Below, piece after piece: positions 8,330-17,235 of a DNA stretch of 64,000 nucleotides. A model generated the notes under the pieces. That model was not told the DNA's origin, searched no databases, and saw nothing but the letters and a program-made list of their open reading frames with translations. The position numbers and the translations under genes were made by a program. Each line of letters opens with the position of its first letter. The first letter of the stretch is position 1. Where the stretch lies: the NCBI RefSeq assembly GCF_000760595.1, contig NZ_BBNM01000006.1:156909-220908 (forward strand). Direction: 5' to 3'. The stretch comes from Acinetobacter soli (GTDB taxonomy: Bacteria > Pseudomonadota > Gammaproteobacteria > Pseudomonadales > Moraxellaceae).

Positions 8330-9613
8330 ATGTCTATCCTGAGTTGGGACGATTTAGAAGATGATTCGCAAAAACCGGCTGCACATGAACACCAGTCTGC
8401 GCCCGTCGATACGAAAGAAGCGCCAGCTACGCCGTTGGTATCTGCTACAGAGCCATCATCGCCGAGTGTGGCAAATGTACAATCCACTGGAACCGATTCC
8501 GTGCGATCAACAGATCCAACCGATCCGGTGGCTCGAGCATCTGAATCCTTAAAGCATCTGGATATCAGCGCTGGTTTGCAAGAGATCGAAACAGGTGCAG
8601 CGCGTGTACAGGTTGACGACAAGGCAATGATCAACTGCCGTGCAGACTTAAACCAGCTTGTGCCGTTTAAATACGAATGGGCTTGGCAGAAGTACCTAGA
8701 CGGATGTGCTAATCACTGGATGCCACAAGAAGTTAACATGAACCACGACATCGCGCTTTGGAAGTCTGAAAATGGCTTGACTGAAGACGAGCGTGTGATT
8801 GTGAAACGTAACTTGGGCTTCTTCTCGACTGCCGACTCTTTGGTCGCGAATAATCTGGTTTTAGCGATTTACCGTTTGATTACCAACCCAGAGTGCCGTC
8901 AGTACATTTTACGTCAGGCGTTTGAAGAAGCAATTCACACCCATGCGTACCAGTACTGTATCGAATCGTTGGGTATGGATGAAGGCGAAATCTTCAATAT
9001 GTATCACGAGATTCCAAGTGTCGCGCGTAAAGCGGCATGGGGCCTTAAGTATACACAATCGCTTAGCGATCCTACTTTCCAAACAGGTACACCTGAAACC
9101 GATCAGCAGTTACTGCGTAACCTGATTGCGTTTTACTGTGTTCTTGAAGGGATTTTCTTCTACTGTGGCTTTACCCAAATTTTGAGTATGGGCCGCCGTA
9201 ACAAGATGAACGGTGTATCTGAACAGTTCCAGTACATTTTGCGTGATGAATCGATGCACGTAAACTTCGGTATCGACATGATCAACCAGATCAAGATTGA
9301 AAACCCAAGTTTATGGACTGCCGAATTCCAGCAAGAAGTGATTCAGATGATTGTGGAAGGTACTTTGCTTGAAATCGAATACGCTCGTGACACGATGCCA
9401 CGCGGTGTATTGGGCATGAATGCGGCCATGATGGAAGAGTATTTGAAGTTTATCTGTAACCGTCGTTTGGCACAGCTTGGCTTACCAGAGCAATACCCTG
9501 GCGTGAACAACCCGTTCCAGTGGATGTCTGAGATGATGGACTTGCGTAAAGAGAAGAACTTCTTTGAAACGCGTGTGACAGATTACCAAACTGGTGGTGC
9601 GTTGAGCTGGTAA
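8330..9613 (+). CDS. nrdB: ribonucleoside-diphosphate reductase, class Ia beta subunit
   Basis: Small subunit that holds the di-iron centre and the tyrosyl radical used by NrdA. The 427 residues include an N-terminal extension of about 75 residues rich in Ser, Thr, Pro and Ala, probably disordered; the conserved core starts near VDDKAMINC. Metal ligands and the radical Tyr are visible: D in NHDIALW, E and H in [10 protein letters not shown] (Tyr four residues after the His), E in VLEGIFF, and E and H in RDESMHVNF. The C-terminus is acidic/aromatic, as needed for docking on NrdA. A strong terminator follows. Confidence 0.96.
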   Translation: MSILSWDDLEDDSQKPAAHEHQSAPVDTKEAPATPLVSATEPSSPSVANVQSTGTDSVRSTDPTDPVARASESLKHLDISAGLQEIETGAARVQVDDKAMINCRADLNQLVPFKYEWAWQKYLDGCANHWMPQEVNMNHDIALWKSENGLTEDERVIVKRNLGFFSTADSLVANNLVLAIYRLITNPECRQYILRQAFEEAIHTHAYQYCIESLGMDEGEIFNMYHEIPSVARKAAWGLKYTQSLSDPTFQTGTPETDQQLLRNLIAFYCVLEGIFFYCGFTQILSMGRRNKMNGVSEQFQYILRDESMHVNFGIDMINQIKIENPSLWTAEFQQEVIQMIVEGTLLEIEYARDTMPRGVLGMNAAMMEEYLKFICNRRLAQLGLPEQYPGVNNPFQWMSEMMDLRKEKNFFETRVTDYQTGGALSW

Positions 9614-9636
9614 AGGCTGAATGCAATATCAAAAGT

Positions 9637-9658
9637 AAACCGCTCATCGTAGCGGTTT
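9637..9658 (+). terminator. nrdB terminator
   Basis: Stem AAACCGCT / AGCGGTTT with loop CATCGT, followed by ATTTTTA. It lies 23 bases after the nrdB stop. Confidence 0.85.
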
Positions 9659-9720
9659 ATTTTTACTCTTAAAACGTTAATTCAATCTTTCAATACTTCT
9701 TACACCCATTTTCATTCCCT

Positions 9721-10056
9721 TCACAGCGTCAAATCTTTCACTGTTGTACTGGTGCCATTATTTTTAACCGATTCAATGCCTTTATCACGTGAAGCTTCAG
9801 AAGCATAAAACTGGCTGCTGCCTATAATTTGATGATTGGCTGCTTTTAAATTGAAATAGGGTTTACCATTTTTTGCTGTTAAACGATCATAGCGTGCATC
9901 ATCTGGGCTATTTTTTTGTACCGATGCAATCCCATTTTCCGCCGATGCTTTAGCCTTATAAAGCTCGCTAGTCAAAATAATTTCACCATTGCCTGCTTTA
10001 AGCACAAAACGATATTGACCATCGTTTGCCTGACTCAGTTCATACCAACCCGCCAT
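9721..10056 (-). CDS. YegP-like DUF1508 protein, two tandem repeats
   Basis: A 111-residue protein made of two copies of the DUF1508 repeat. Each has an aromatic, Gly-rich beta hairpin followed by a Ser/Lys/Gly helix: YRFVLKAGNGEII then KASAENGIASVQ, and YFNLKAANHQII then ASRDKGIESVK. The ATG at 10056 (MAGWYEL) is chosen because the family starts there; an upstream TTG would add 16 unrelated residues. A GGAG lies only two bases before the ATG, which is unusually close. The molecular function of the family is not established. Confidence 0.85.
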   Translation of the reverse strand: MAGWYELSQANDGQYRFVLKAGNGEIILTSELYKAKASAENGIASVQKNSPDDARYDRLTAKNGKPYFNLKAANHQIIGSSQFYASEASRDKGIESVKNNGTSTTVKDLTL

Positions 10057-10204
10057 ATCTCCTTGCCTCGTATTTGTAATTTTGCTTGTTGATTTATTGT
10101 TCAATCAATATAAGACACTTCAAGCAACTTGGGTAGATTGTTTTTTATACATTTTATTGCGAAGATTTGTCGGTTTTATTAAGAGCAGACATCAAACATT
10201 ATGA

Positions 10205-10609
10205 TTAAAATTTACGAAAAATCACCTCTCCACTAAAGTAAATACAGTCTTCTACGCGCTGGCGCTGAACAGCACTCAATTGCTCAAGATCATGGTAAGC
10301 AAAATCGGAATGCTCATGACTCAAGATAATGTCGGCCGCGGCATCTATATGACAACGAAAAATACTTACATGCGCGTTAATTTCAGCATGCAAATAAACA
10401 CCCGTGAGTGCTTCAACCTCAATCTCGACACCAAGTTCTTCACGGCATTCGCGCTTTAAACCTTCTAAAATGGTTTCATCAGGGTCGATCCCACCGCCCG
10501 GTAAGCCCCATGCAAAATCGCCATAAGTGGCTTTGAGCAATAACACTTGACCTGTGCGATTGGTAATGACCGCATGTGCCCCCACGCGGTAAACATCTGA
10601 AAATGCCAT
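10205..10609 (-). CDS. Nudix hydrolase, 134 aa
   Basis: Predicted to hydrolyse a nucleoside diphosphate linked to another group. The Nudix box is visible from GGGIDPDE to REELGVE (residues 36-59) and contains the metal-binding REECREEL-type helix as KRECREELG. The N-terminal beta strand (VGAHAVITNRTGQVLLL) is typical. There is no signal peptide or zinc ribbon. It lies downstream of the phnA-like gene on the same strand, past that gene's terminator. The substrate cannot be told from sequence. Confidence 0.85.
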   Translation of the reverse strand: MAFSDVYRVGAHAVITNRTGQVLLLKATYGDFAWGLPGGGIDPDETILEGLKRECREELGVEIEVEALTGVYLHAEINAHVSIFRCHIDAAADIILSHEHSDFAYHDLEQLSAVQRQRVEDCIYFSGEVIFRKF

Positions 10610-10621
10610 ACATCCTCACTA

Positions 10622-10650
10622 AAAAAGGGAGTAAAAAATACTCCCTTTTT
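10622..10650 (-). terminator. terminator after the phnA-like gene
   Basis: Stem AAAAAGGGAGTA / TACTCCCTTTTT with an A5 loop, five bases after the minus-strand stop at 10655. The outer A/T pairs supply the T-run on either strand. Confidence 0.85.
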
Positions 10651-10654
10651 AATA

Positions 10655-10999
10655 TTATGCTTTTTTTACAAACTCGGATTTGAGCTTGATTTGTCCAATA
10701 CCTTCAATTTTACAATCGATATTATGGCCATCGGACGAGCCTGCAACCAAACGAATATTTTTGACTTTGGTTCCCACTTTGACCACAGATGATGACCCTT
10801 TAATTTTTAGATCTTTAATTACTGTGACGAGATCGCCATCTGCCAGAATATTTCCATGCGCATCTTTAATGGTTTCATTTTCATCGGATGGTGCACTTTC
10901 CCCTTCTTTCCACTCATAGGCACATTCTGGGCAAATCAATAAGTCATTCTCTTGATAGGTATATTCTGACTGACACTTGGGACAATGCGGTAAAGACAT
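10655..10999 (-). CDS. yjdM: PhnA/YjdM-family zinc-ribbon protein
   Basis: A 114-residue cytosolic protein named after the alkylphosphonate-uptake cluster, although a direct role in phosphonate use has been questioned. The N-terminus is a zinc ribbon: CPKC near residues 6-9 and CPEC near 23-26. The C-terminal SH3-like domain starts at [13 protein letters not shown] and contains DLKIKGSS and [10 protein letters not shown], all typical of PhnA. No phn genes are nearby. Assignment to the family is firm; biological role is open. Confidence 0.88.
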   Translation of the reverse strand: MSLPHCPKCQSEYTYQENDLLICPECAYEWKEGESAPSDENETIKDAHGNILADGDLVTVIKDLKIKGSSSVVKVGTKVKNIRLVAGSSDGHNIDCKIEGIGQIKLKSEFVKKA

Positions 11000-11062
11000 A
11001 AAAAAACTCGAAAAGCTGTATTATGCCGTGAATGCGCTGTTTTTAAAAATCTGGATGCCTTG

Positions 11063-11632
11063 TTAAAACGGAATTTTGATATCGACCAGCTTCCAAGACC
11101 ATCCGGAACGGTGCAATATAAACTGGACTTCTTTGTCTTGCTGGGTTTGTAGCGTGACTTCAAAAGCATTCCAAGCTTCGTAATGGCCCGAGTAGCGCAT
11201 AGCAGGTTGTTCTTCAGCTGTGGTCGCTTTGGGGGCATCCGATTCGGGGTTAGAATGCATATCTTGATTCAAATGTTGCTCAAGGTACGAACGCTCAAAG
11301 CGCTCTTTCAGTGCTTTGCCTTGTAACAGTAACATCATACCCTCGGGAGTCAGCGCAACTTCGACCAATCGATCCATTAAGCTTGATGCCACCAAGGCAC
11401 CTAAAGCATTTGCAGGGCCATTTTGTTGATCTTGCAAATCACCCAAACGAATGTGGATACGTTCTTTTAAATGTGTCTGAACGCTCGGAAAATCGATATA
11501 GCGAGATAGCGTCTGTGCATCATTTTTTTGCACAGCATTCTGGATTTGATAAACCACCCAATACGGCGATGCAACCACATACCCCAGAATAACCAGCACC
11601 AGAAGTATAAGAAGATATTTAAGCGTTTTCAT
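11063..11632 (-). CDS. DUF2939 membrane-anchored protein
   Basis: About 190 residues with one N-terminal membrane segment (LLILLVLVILGYVVA) followed by a periplasmic domain. The pattern SPYWVVYQIQNAVQKNDAQTLSRYIDFPSV is the signature of DUF2939 proteins. The ATG at 11632 begins a normal signal-anchor (MKTLKYL). A TTG four codons earlier lies three bases after a good AAGGAG, so the start is uncertain. Function unknown. It lies between PhnA-like and RraB-like genes on the minus strand, with 63 bp to the former. Confidence 0.8.
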   Translation of the reverse strand: MKTLKYLLILLVLVILGYVVASPYWVVYQIQNAVQKNDAQTLSRYIDFPSVQTHLKERIHIRLGDLQDQQNGPANALGALVASSLMDRLVEVALTPEGMMLLLQGKALKERFERSYLEQHLNQDMHSNPESDAPKATTAEEQPAMRYSGHYEAWNAFEVTLQTQQDKEVQFILHRSGWSWKLVDIKIPF

Positions 11633-11735
11633 TGAGTGTGCCAATATCTCCTTTTACTACATGATACTGGTAAAGTCTTATGACTCAGCATAAAACAGAA
11701 GCATAGGTTTGAAATACGAATGAACATCTGGCTGC

Positions 11736-12122
11736 TTAATTATGAAGCTGTTCGTCGTCCTCTTCGTATTCGTACAAGTAGCTCATGCAGCCCCAGCCGT
11801 CGTAATCGCCGTTAAACTCCTGCCCGATACGCGTAAACCACTGCTCTAGATCTTCAATATCTTCATATTCCGGAATCATGGTGACATGAATATTGAGCAC
11901 CCATAAATCTGAGCCTTCAATATGCTGGTCTTCTTGAAAAAAAGACACTTTTTGTTCTTGGTGCAACAAATGCATTGCGCATTTTTCAAGATCGGCCTGC
12001 TCTTTAAATACGATCGAAAATTCAAACTCGTGTGGCTCTTTCAGGTCATTGCCATCTTCAACCATCTGCCAGAGCACATTGCCATTGTCGTCGTCTGGAA
12101 ATAATTCGTAATTTCGGCTCAT
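11736..12122 (-). CDS. RraB-like (DUF1260) protein, possible RNase E regulator
   Basis: A 128-residue, strongly acidic cytosolic protein. The pattern NYELFPDDDNGNVLWQMVEDG and the later DGWGCMSYLYE resemble RraB, which in E. coli binds RNase E and alters which RNAs it cuts. The ATG at 12122 (MSRNYEL) has AAGGA about ten bases upstream; an earlier in-frame start would add a histidine-rich stretch and lacks a site. It could also belong to a related DUF695-type family, so the RNase E role is inferred. Confidence 0.7.
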   Translation of the reverse strand: MSRNYELFPDDDNGNVLWQMVEDGNDLKEPHEFEFSIVFKEQADLEKCAMHLLHQEQKVSFFQEDQHIEGSDLWVLNIHVTMIPEYEDIEDLEQWFTRIGQEFNGDYDGWGCMSYLYEYEEDDEQLHN

Positions 12123-12248
12123 TCTTTTATCCTTGTTGTGATGGTGCAAAAGTCTGTTTTTAGCTTAGCTTACTTTTATGTCAATTTTAGCGTCGGATAC
12201 GTTTTATTACTCAATTTTATGTCATGGTATCCAGAGCATATACCAGAA

Positions 12249-12908
12249 TTAAAACGGCACTGTCGAACTCAATTCGAGCGCTAAACCTTTGATCGGATGA
12301 GCCAAGCTAAGACGTGTGGCGTGTAGTGCCATACGACCAAGTGCAAAATTCTGCGGTTGCGGATGGTACAGTTTGTCGCCCAGAATCGGATGACCAATAT
12401 GCATGAGATGCACACGGAGCTGATGCGAACGCCCAGTGACGGGTTCAAGCCGCATACGGCTTTGCTGAGTAAGAGCACAATATTCCAAACGCGCATATAG
12501 GGTTTTGGCAGATTTACCCGTTTCAAAATCAATTTTCTGCTTGGGGCGGTTTGGCCAATCGGTGATAAGTGGCGCTTCGATACAGCCTTGGGCGTCGGGG
12601 CATCCTTGCACCAACGCAGTGTATTCTTTTTTGATTCGGCGCAATTGAAAGAGTTTGCTGATGGCCACTTCCGCGTCACGATGCTTGGCAAACATGAGTA
12701 AGCCGGAGGTAGCCATATCCAGTCGATGTGTCACTCTCGCCTCTGGATACATCGTCAGCACACGTAAATAGGCACTGTCTTGATGCTCAGGCAGACGGCC
12801 CATCACCGACAATAATCCCGCAGGTTTATCCACCACAATCAGGTCATGATCTTCAAAGATAATATCGAGTGGATGTTGGGGCGGATTATAAATAAAGCCT
12901 GAGCGCAT
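12249..12908 (-). CDS. rluA: RluA-family pseudouridine synthase
   Basis: Converts uridine to pseudouridine in RNA. At 219 residues it lacks an S4 domain, as in RluA, which modifies 23S rRNA U746 and tRNA U32. The catalytic motif HRLDMATSGLL has the essential Asp (near residue 64); the later RSHQLRVHL motif and a final ILGDKLY segment are standard. The ATG at 12908 is the first one in frame. It appears to be transcribed alone, divergent from ygfZ. The exact target site within the RluA family is inferred from domain architecture. Confidence 0.85.
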   Translation of the reverse strand: MRSGFIYNPPQHPLDIIFEDHDLIVVDKPAGLLSVMGRLPEHQDSAYLRVLTMYPEARVTHRLDMATSGLLMFAKHRDAEVAISKLFQLRRIKKEYTALVQGCPDAQGCIEAPLITDWPNRPKQKIDFETGKSAKTLYARLEYCALTQQSRMRLEPVTGRSHQLRVHLMHIGHPILGDKLYHPQPQNFALGRMALHATRLSLAHPIKGLALELSSTVPF

Positions 12909-13098
12909 ACAGCTGGTGTGTCTTTTACTGGAAACTGGCTGCGCACCATATCAAGCACATTTTTAACTGTCAATTGGGGTGTAAAACTGCTCTTATTTAG
13001 AAACAGATGAGACACAAACAATCTGTAAAAGCTGATTTTTTTGATGAAATAGCGCAGAATAGTTAGCATATTTTTATAGAACTCAGGTTAGAAGTTTT

Positions 13099-13824
13099 AT
13101 GAGCGATGTCGCTTTTACTGCATTTTCATTGATTGGTGTCGATGCACAAAAATTTTTGCAAGGCCAAGTGTTATTGCATGTCGAACGCTTAGCCGAAAAC
13201 ACCACCCGCTATACCGGAATTTGCGATTTAAAAGGCCGTATTCATTTCGGTCTATGGATCACCAAGTTGAACCCTGAAGAGTTTATTTTGGTCACCACAC
13301 ACGATCAGGGTGAAGAATTTGCCAAGCACATCAAAAAGTACGGTGCATTTTCTAAAATGAAACTGGACACACTCGGCCCGGTTTTCCCTACCATTCAAGA
13401 CACTACGACCGTATTTTCAAATGCCGAGACAGATGTTGCCGCTTGGCAGCTTGCGGCCATTGAGTCGGGTCAAGCATGGATTTCTCAGGCCACCGAGCAT
13501 GTGTTTCAACCGCAAGAGTTACGCTTGCATCAACGCCTTGGTGTGGACTACGACAAAGGCTGTTATTTAGGTCAGGAAGTGGTTGCGCGCCTCTGGTTTA
13601 AAGCCAAACCTAAGCGCTGGTTACACTTGGTGGCAGGTCAAGGTGATGTACCTGCCGCAGGTCAGCAACTGCATGCAGATGTTGAGGTGGTCAACAGTAT
13701 CGGCACAGCCACAGGCTTTACCGCTCTGGTGGTGGCCAAGCTAGCAGCATTAGAACAAGCAGCACTTGAGCTACATGAATTACCTGCACATTTAAGTGGT
13801 GACGTTGCTCGCCCACAAAGTTAA
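13099..13824 (+). CDS. ygfZ: YgfZ/GcvT folate-binding protein
   Basis: Tetrahydrofolate-dependent protein that helps assemble or repair iron-sulfur clusters in a subset of enzymes. The family signature KGCYLGQE, with its functional Cys, is present near residues 154-161 and is followed by VVARLWFKAKPKR. The N-terminal IGVDAQKFLQGQ pattern is typical of GcvT-fold proteins. At 241 residues it is shorter than E. coli YgfZ (about 326), with a compact C-terminal barrel. It lies alone, divergent from rluA. Confidence 0.88.
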   Translation: MSDVAFTAFSLIGVDAQKFLQGQVLLHVERLAENTTRYTGICDLKGRIHFGLWITKLNPEEFILVTTHDQGEEFAKHIKKYGAFSKMKLDTLGPVFPTIQDTTTVFSNAETDVAAWQLAAIESGQAWISQATEHVFQPQELRLHQRLGVDYDKGCYLGQEVVARLWFKAKPKRWLHLVAGQGDVPAAGQQLHADVEVVNSIGTATGFTALVVAKLAALEQAALELHELPAHLSGDVARPQS

Positions 13825-13968
13825 AGCAAAGCATGAAAGGCTCAAATATCAGCGTCGGTGTTTGAGTCTTTGTTTTTTATACCTTAGCGCTGCATTAATC
13901 ACATTTTGTAACCAAAACTACGCCATTATTTCGGCATTATGCTTAAAGCATTTTTGTTTGGAATTTTT

Positions 13969-14676
13969 ATGAAACTTTGGCTTCATACATTGGTTTTGAG
14001 TTTGGCGGGCATGGGTTTGGCACATGCCGATGTAAACACGGTACAACAAAATTTAAAAAAGAATTATCCAGATATTGCGGTCAGCTCGGTCAACCCGACG
14101 CCCGTTAAAGGCATTTACGAAGTATTGACGCAGGGTCAAATTGTTTATACCAGTGACGATGCTCGGTACTTTTTGGTCGGTAACTTGGTTGATCCGAAAA
14201 ATCAGCGCAACCTCACCGCAGAGCGTATGCAGCAGGCCAATAAAATCAACGTGGCAGATTTGCCTTTAAATCAGGCCATCAAACATGTCAAAGGCAATGG
14301 CAAACGGGTGCTGTATGTTTTTAGCGATCCTGATTGTCCATACTGCAAACGCCTTGAAAAAGAGCTGAGTCAAATCGACAATGTGACCATCTATACCTTT
14401 CTTTATCCATTAAAGAGCTTGCATCCAAATGCCGAAAAGATTGCAGCTCAAATCTGGTGCTCAAAAAATCCGTATCAGGCATGGCAAGATTACCTGATTC
14501 GCGATCAAGCACCGACCGCCTCTGCACAGTGCGCAACGCCTATCCAGAAGAATCTGGCCTTGGGTGAAAAGCTCAACATTTCAGGCACACCGACAATGTT
14601 TTTGAAAAACGGCGAACGTCTTGCCGGTGCGATGGATGCCGCAAGTTTGAATACCGTGCTAGATCAGGCCAAATAA
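13969..14676 (+). CDS. dsbC: periplasmic disulfide isomerase DsbC
   Basis: Corrects wrong disulfide bonds in the periplasm. The ATG at 13969 starts a clean signal peptide (MKLWLHTLVL, cleavage probably after AHA, residue 20). An N-terminal dimerisation domain runs to about 75. The thioredoxin fold has CPYC at residues 123-126 and a cis-proline loop SGTPT. The usual DsbC active site is CGYC; the Pro here is a substitution that can shift redox potential. A second Cys pair (IWCSKN and AQCATP) matches the structural disulfide of DsbC. It ends 21 bp from the converging racemase gene. Confidence 0.9.
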   Translation: MKLWLHTLVLSLAGMGLAHADVNTVQQNLKKNYPDIAVSSVNPTPVKGIYEVLTQGQIVYTSDDARYFLVGNLVDPKNQRNLTAERMQQANKINVADLPLNQAIKHVKGNGKRVLYVFSDPDCPYCKRLEKELSQIDNVTIYTFLYPLKSLHPNAEKIAAQIWCSKNPYQAWQDYLIRDQAPTASAQCATPIQKNLALGEKLNISGTPTMFLKNGERLAGAMDAASLNTVLDQAK

Positions 14677-14697
14677 GCAGGTTGCTCAGTTTTGGGG

Positions 14698-15420
14698 TTA
14701 TTTCGATAATGGATAATCGTAATCACCCCATTTGCTGGTCTGGATTCCCATACCATGTAAACCTTCAATCAGTTTCACCGCAGAACGCACACCATCGATA
14801 ATCGGAATGCCAATTTCCTGACTCACACGATCGGCCATTTCGGCCATACCACCACAGCCCAGCACAATGGCGCCAATTCCGTCTTGCATTTTGGCCTGCT
14901 GACAGCTTTCGAGCAGTTTGATATAGGCATATTCCTTGTCATTTTCTAGGGCGAGAACCGGCAAATCGATACAGCGAATTTTGGCACAGTGCCCTTCAAA
15001 GCCATATTGTTGCAATAAATGCTCGGCAATAATTCGGGTACGTGACAAGGTGGTGACAATGGAAAATTTGGTCGCCACCAAAGTCGCCATATGAAACGCC
15101 GCTTCGGCAATACCAATTACAGGAGCTTTTGCCAGCTCACGTGCAGCATGTAATGCAGGATCACCGAAACAGGCAATAATGTGCCCATGCACCCCCTGCT
15201 CGCGTCCTTCTCGAATTAAATCGAGTACACCAATGGCCGAAATCGCCTCATCGTAGTGCCCCTCAATGGACGGCACGCCTGTTTTTGGATTTTGCGCAAT
15301 AATCTGGGTAGAAGCTGCGGCCACTTGCTCAGCGGCCAGACCTATAGAGTGCGTCATTTCTTCACATGTATTCGGATTAATCACTTGAATGCGTGTATTT
15401 ATTGCTTCATTTTTGCGCAC
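14698..15420 (-). CDS. Asp/Glu/hydantoin racemase family protein
   Basis: Likely racemises a hydantoin, allantoin or amino acid by a two-base mechanism. The two catalytic cysteines are visible, in ACFGDPA and VLGCGGMA. The N-terminal IQVINPNT strand and the IDGV loop fit HyuE/HpxA proteins. The start is a GTG at 15420 with GGAAGAG just upstream; no ATG fits. It lies divergent to an NCS1 permease, which suggests shared control and uptake of its substrate. No hydantoinase or carbamoylase is nearby, so the pathway is incomplete in the window. Confidence 0.82.
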   Translation of the reverse strand: MRKNEAINTRIQVINPNTCEEMTHSIGLAAEQVAAASTQIIAQNPKTGVPSIEGHYDEAISAIGVLDLIREGREQGVHGHIIACFGDPALHAARELAKAPVIGIAEAAFHMATLVATKFSIVTTLSRTRIIAEHLLQQYGFEGHCAKIRCIDLPVLALENDKEYAYIKLLESCQQAKMQDGIGAIVLGCGGMAEMADRVSQEIGIPIIDGVRSAVKLIEGLHGMGIQTSKWGDYDYPLSK

Positions 15421-15593
15421 GATGCTCTTCCATTTTTGCTCGAGATATTGCCCGATTCTCGCATGTAAATTTTAAAAGACACAAGACATCCTCAATAAAA
15501 TCATCACTTTCATTATTTTTGATGATGACACGGTGGAATTGGCGTGAATCCTGCATGACTGGTCTGAACAGTTCATCCGCATGATGTAGCACT

Positions 15594-17030
15594 ATGACAG
15601 ACAATTCAAATTACAGTCCAAAATTGACCAATGAAGATTTGGCACCCGCTAAACAAAACTGGTCGTGGTATAACATTTTTTCATTCTGGATGGCCGACGT
15701 ACACAGTATGGGTGGCTATATTGTTGCAGCCAGCCTGTTTGCACTCGGACTGGCAAGCTGGCAGGTTTTTCTGGCATTAATCGTGGGTATTGTGATCGTT
15801 CAGATCTGCGCCAATTTGGTTGCCAAACCAAGCCAAGTGTCAGGCGTACCGTATGCCGTTATTTCCCGACAAGCCTTTGGGGTCTATGGTGCCAATATCC
15901 CGGCATTGATTCGTGGGTTAATTGCCATTTCTTGGTACGGTATTCAAACTTGGCTGGCATCGAATGCGCTGATGCTCATTTTGCTCAAATTTTTTCCAAG
16001 TCTGCAACCCCTCACGCTCAATAGCTTTGCTGGCTTAAGTAGCATTGGCTGGATCTGTTTTGGCTTTATGTGGGTATTACAGGCCTTGGTATTTTGGAAA
16101 GGCATGAATGCCATTCGGGTATTTATCGACTGGGCAGGCCCGCTGGTATACGTGGTAATGTTTATTTTGGCAGCGTATCTGGTCTACAAGGCAGGCTGGA
16201 GCAATATCTCATTTAGTTTAAGCGAAAAAAATCTCACGACTGGTCAGCAAATTACCCAAACATTTGTAGCCATTGCGTTGGTGGTTTCTTATTTTTCTGG
16301 GCCACTTCTTAATTTTGGTGATTTCGCCCGTTATGGCCAAAACATGCAACAAGTGAAAAAAGGCAATTTCTGGGGTTTGCCATTTAACTTCATTTTCTTC
16401 TCTCTGATCACCGTGGTTACTGTCTCGGCGACCTACAGCGTATTTGGCAAAATGGTGACCGATCCGCTGGAAACCGTTGCCATGATTGACAGCACGGTGG
16501 CCGTGGTATTGGGCCTGATTACAGTACTTACAGCTACCATTGGCATTAATATTGTGGCGAACTTTGTGTCTGCCGGATTCGATTTTTCTAATATTTTCCC
16601 ACAAAAACTGAGCTTTCGTGGTGCAGGGATGATTGCCGCCTTAGGCTCGGTACTCATTACTCCATGGAATTTGTTTAACTCACCAGAGCTGATTCATTAC
16701 ACCTTAGATGTACTGGCCGCATTTATTGGCCCGCTCTTTGGTATCTTGATTGCAGATTTTTATTTTGTAAAAAAACAGCAGGTAATGGTCGATGAGTTAT
16801 TCAATGACAAGAGCACGGGACAATACTGGTATAAAAAAGGTGTGAATCCAAAAGCAGTTTGTGCGCTAATTCCTGCTGTCGTGATTGGCTTAGTATTTAC
16901 ACTGGTGCCTGCGCTACAACATCTCGCGCCGTTTAACTGGTTTATTGGTGCATTTCTTGGCGCAAGCTTCTACCGTTACTTAAGCCGCGAAGAGGTGAAA
17001 GCCATTCAACGGGCTATGATCAAACCTTAA
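15594..17030 (+). CDS. NCS1-family nucleobase/hydantoin/allantoin permease
   Basis: A 478-residue inner-membrane symporter with about 12 membrane segments. The NCS1 signature is clear in the first helices: WSWYNIFSFWMADVHSMGGY, with the substrate-gate Trp in WYGIQTW near residue 120. This family carries cytosine, uracil, allantoin, hydantoin or thiamine precursors. Divergence from the racemase gene (173 bp apart) favours hydantoin or allantoin, but this is inference from context. A terminator follows 20 bp after the stop. Confidence 0.9.
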   Translation: MTDNSNYSPKLTNEDLAPAKQNWSWYNIFSFWMADVHSMGGYIVAASLFALGLASWQVFLALIVGIVIVQICANLVAKPSQVSGVPYAVISRQAFGVYGANIPALIRGLIAISWYGIQTWLASNALMLILLKFFPSLQPLTLNSFAGLSSIGWICFGFMWVLQALVFWKGMNAIRVFIDWAGPLVYVVMFILAAYLVYKAGWSNISFSLSEKNLTTGQQITQTFVAIALVVSYFSGPLLNFGDFARYGQNMQQVKKGNFWGLPFNFIFFSLITVVTVSATYSVFGKMVTDPLETVAMIDSTVAVVLGLITVLTATIGINIVANFVSAGFDFSNIFPQKLSFRGAGMIAALGSVLITPWNLFNSPELIHYTLDVLAAFIGPLFGILIADFYFVKKQQVMVDELFNDKSTGQYWYKKGVNPKAVCALIPAVVIGLVFTLVPALQHLAPFNWFIGAFLGASFYRYLSREEVKAIQRAMIKP

Positions 17031-17050
17031 TACACGCTGCTTTTCTTCAT

Positions 17051-17077
17051 AAGCTCTCCATTTTTGGGGAGCTTTTT
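17051..17077 (+). terminator. terminator of the NCS1 permease gene
   Basis: Stem AAGCTCTCC / GGGGAGCTT with one T-G wobble, loop ATTTTT, then T-rich tail. Confidence 0.85.
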
Positions 17078-17235
17078 ACATGGTCTCCCCAGAACGATAC
17101 GCCTTGTAGCAAAATCCTGTAAATTGTCTCGATTGAACCATTTACATTCGGCATAAATTACTTAATATGAACTAGATCACAAAACACAAATACTCATCAA
17201 CGGAATGATATGAGTAAGCATTAGGATTTTGGTAC

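Noticed and set aside
8242..8634. 130-codon frame antisense to the nrdB 5' end
   Set aside because: It lies opposite the low-complexity N-terminus of nrdB, where biased codons create open antisense frames. No ribosome binding site.
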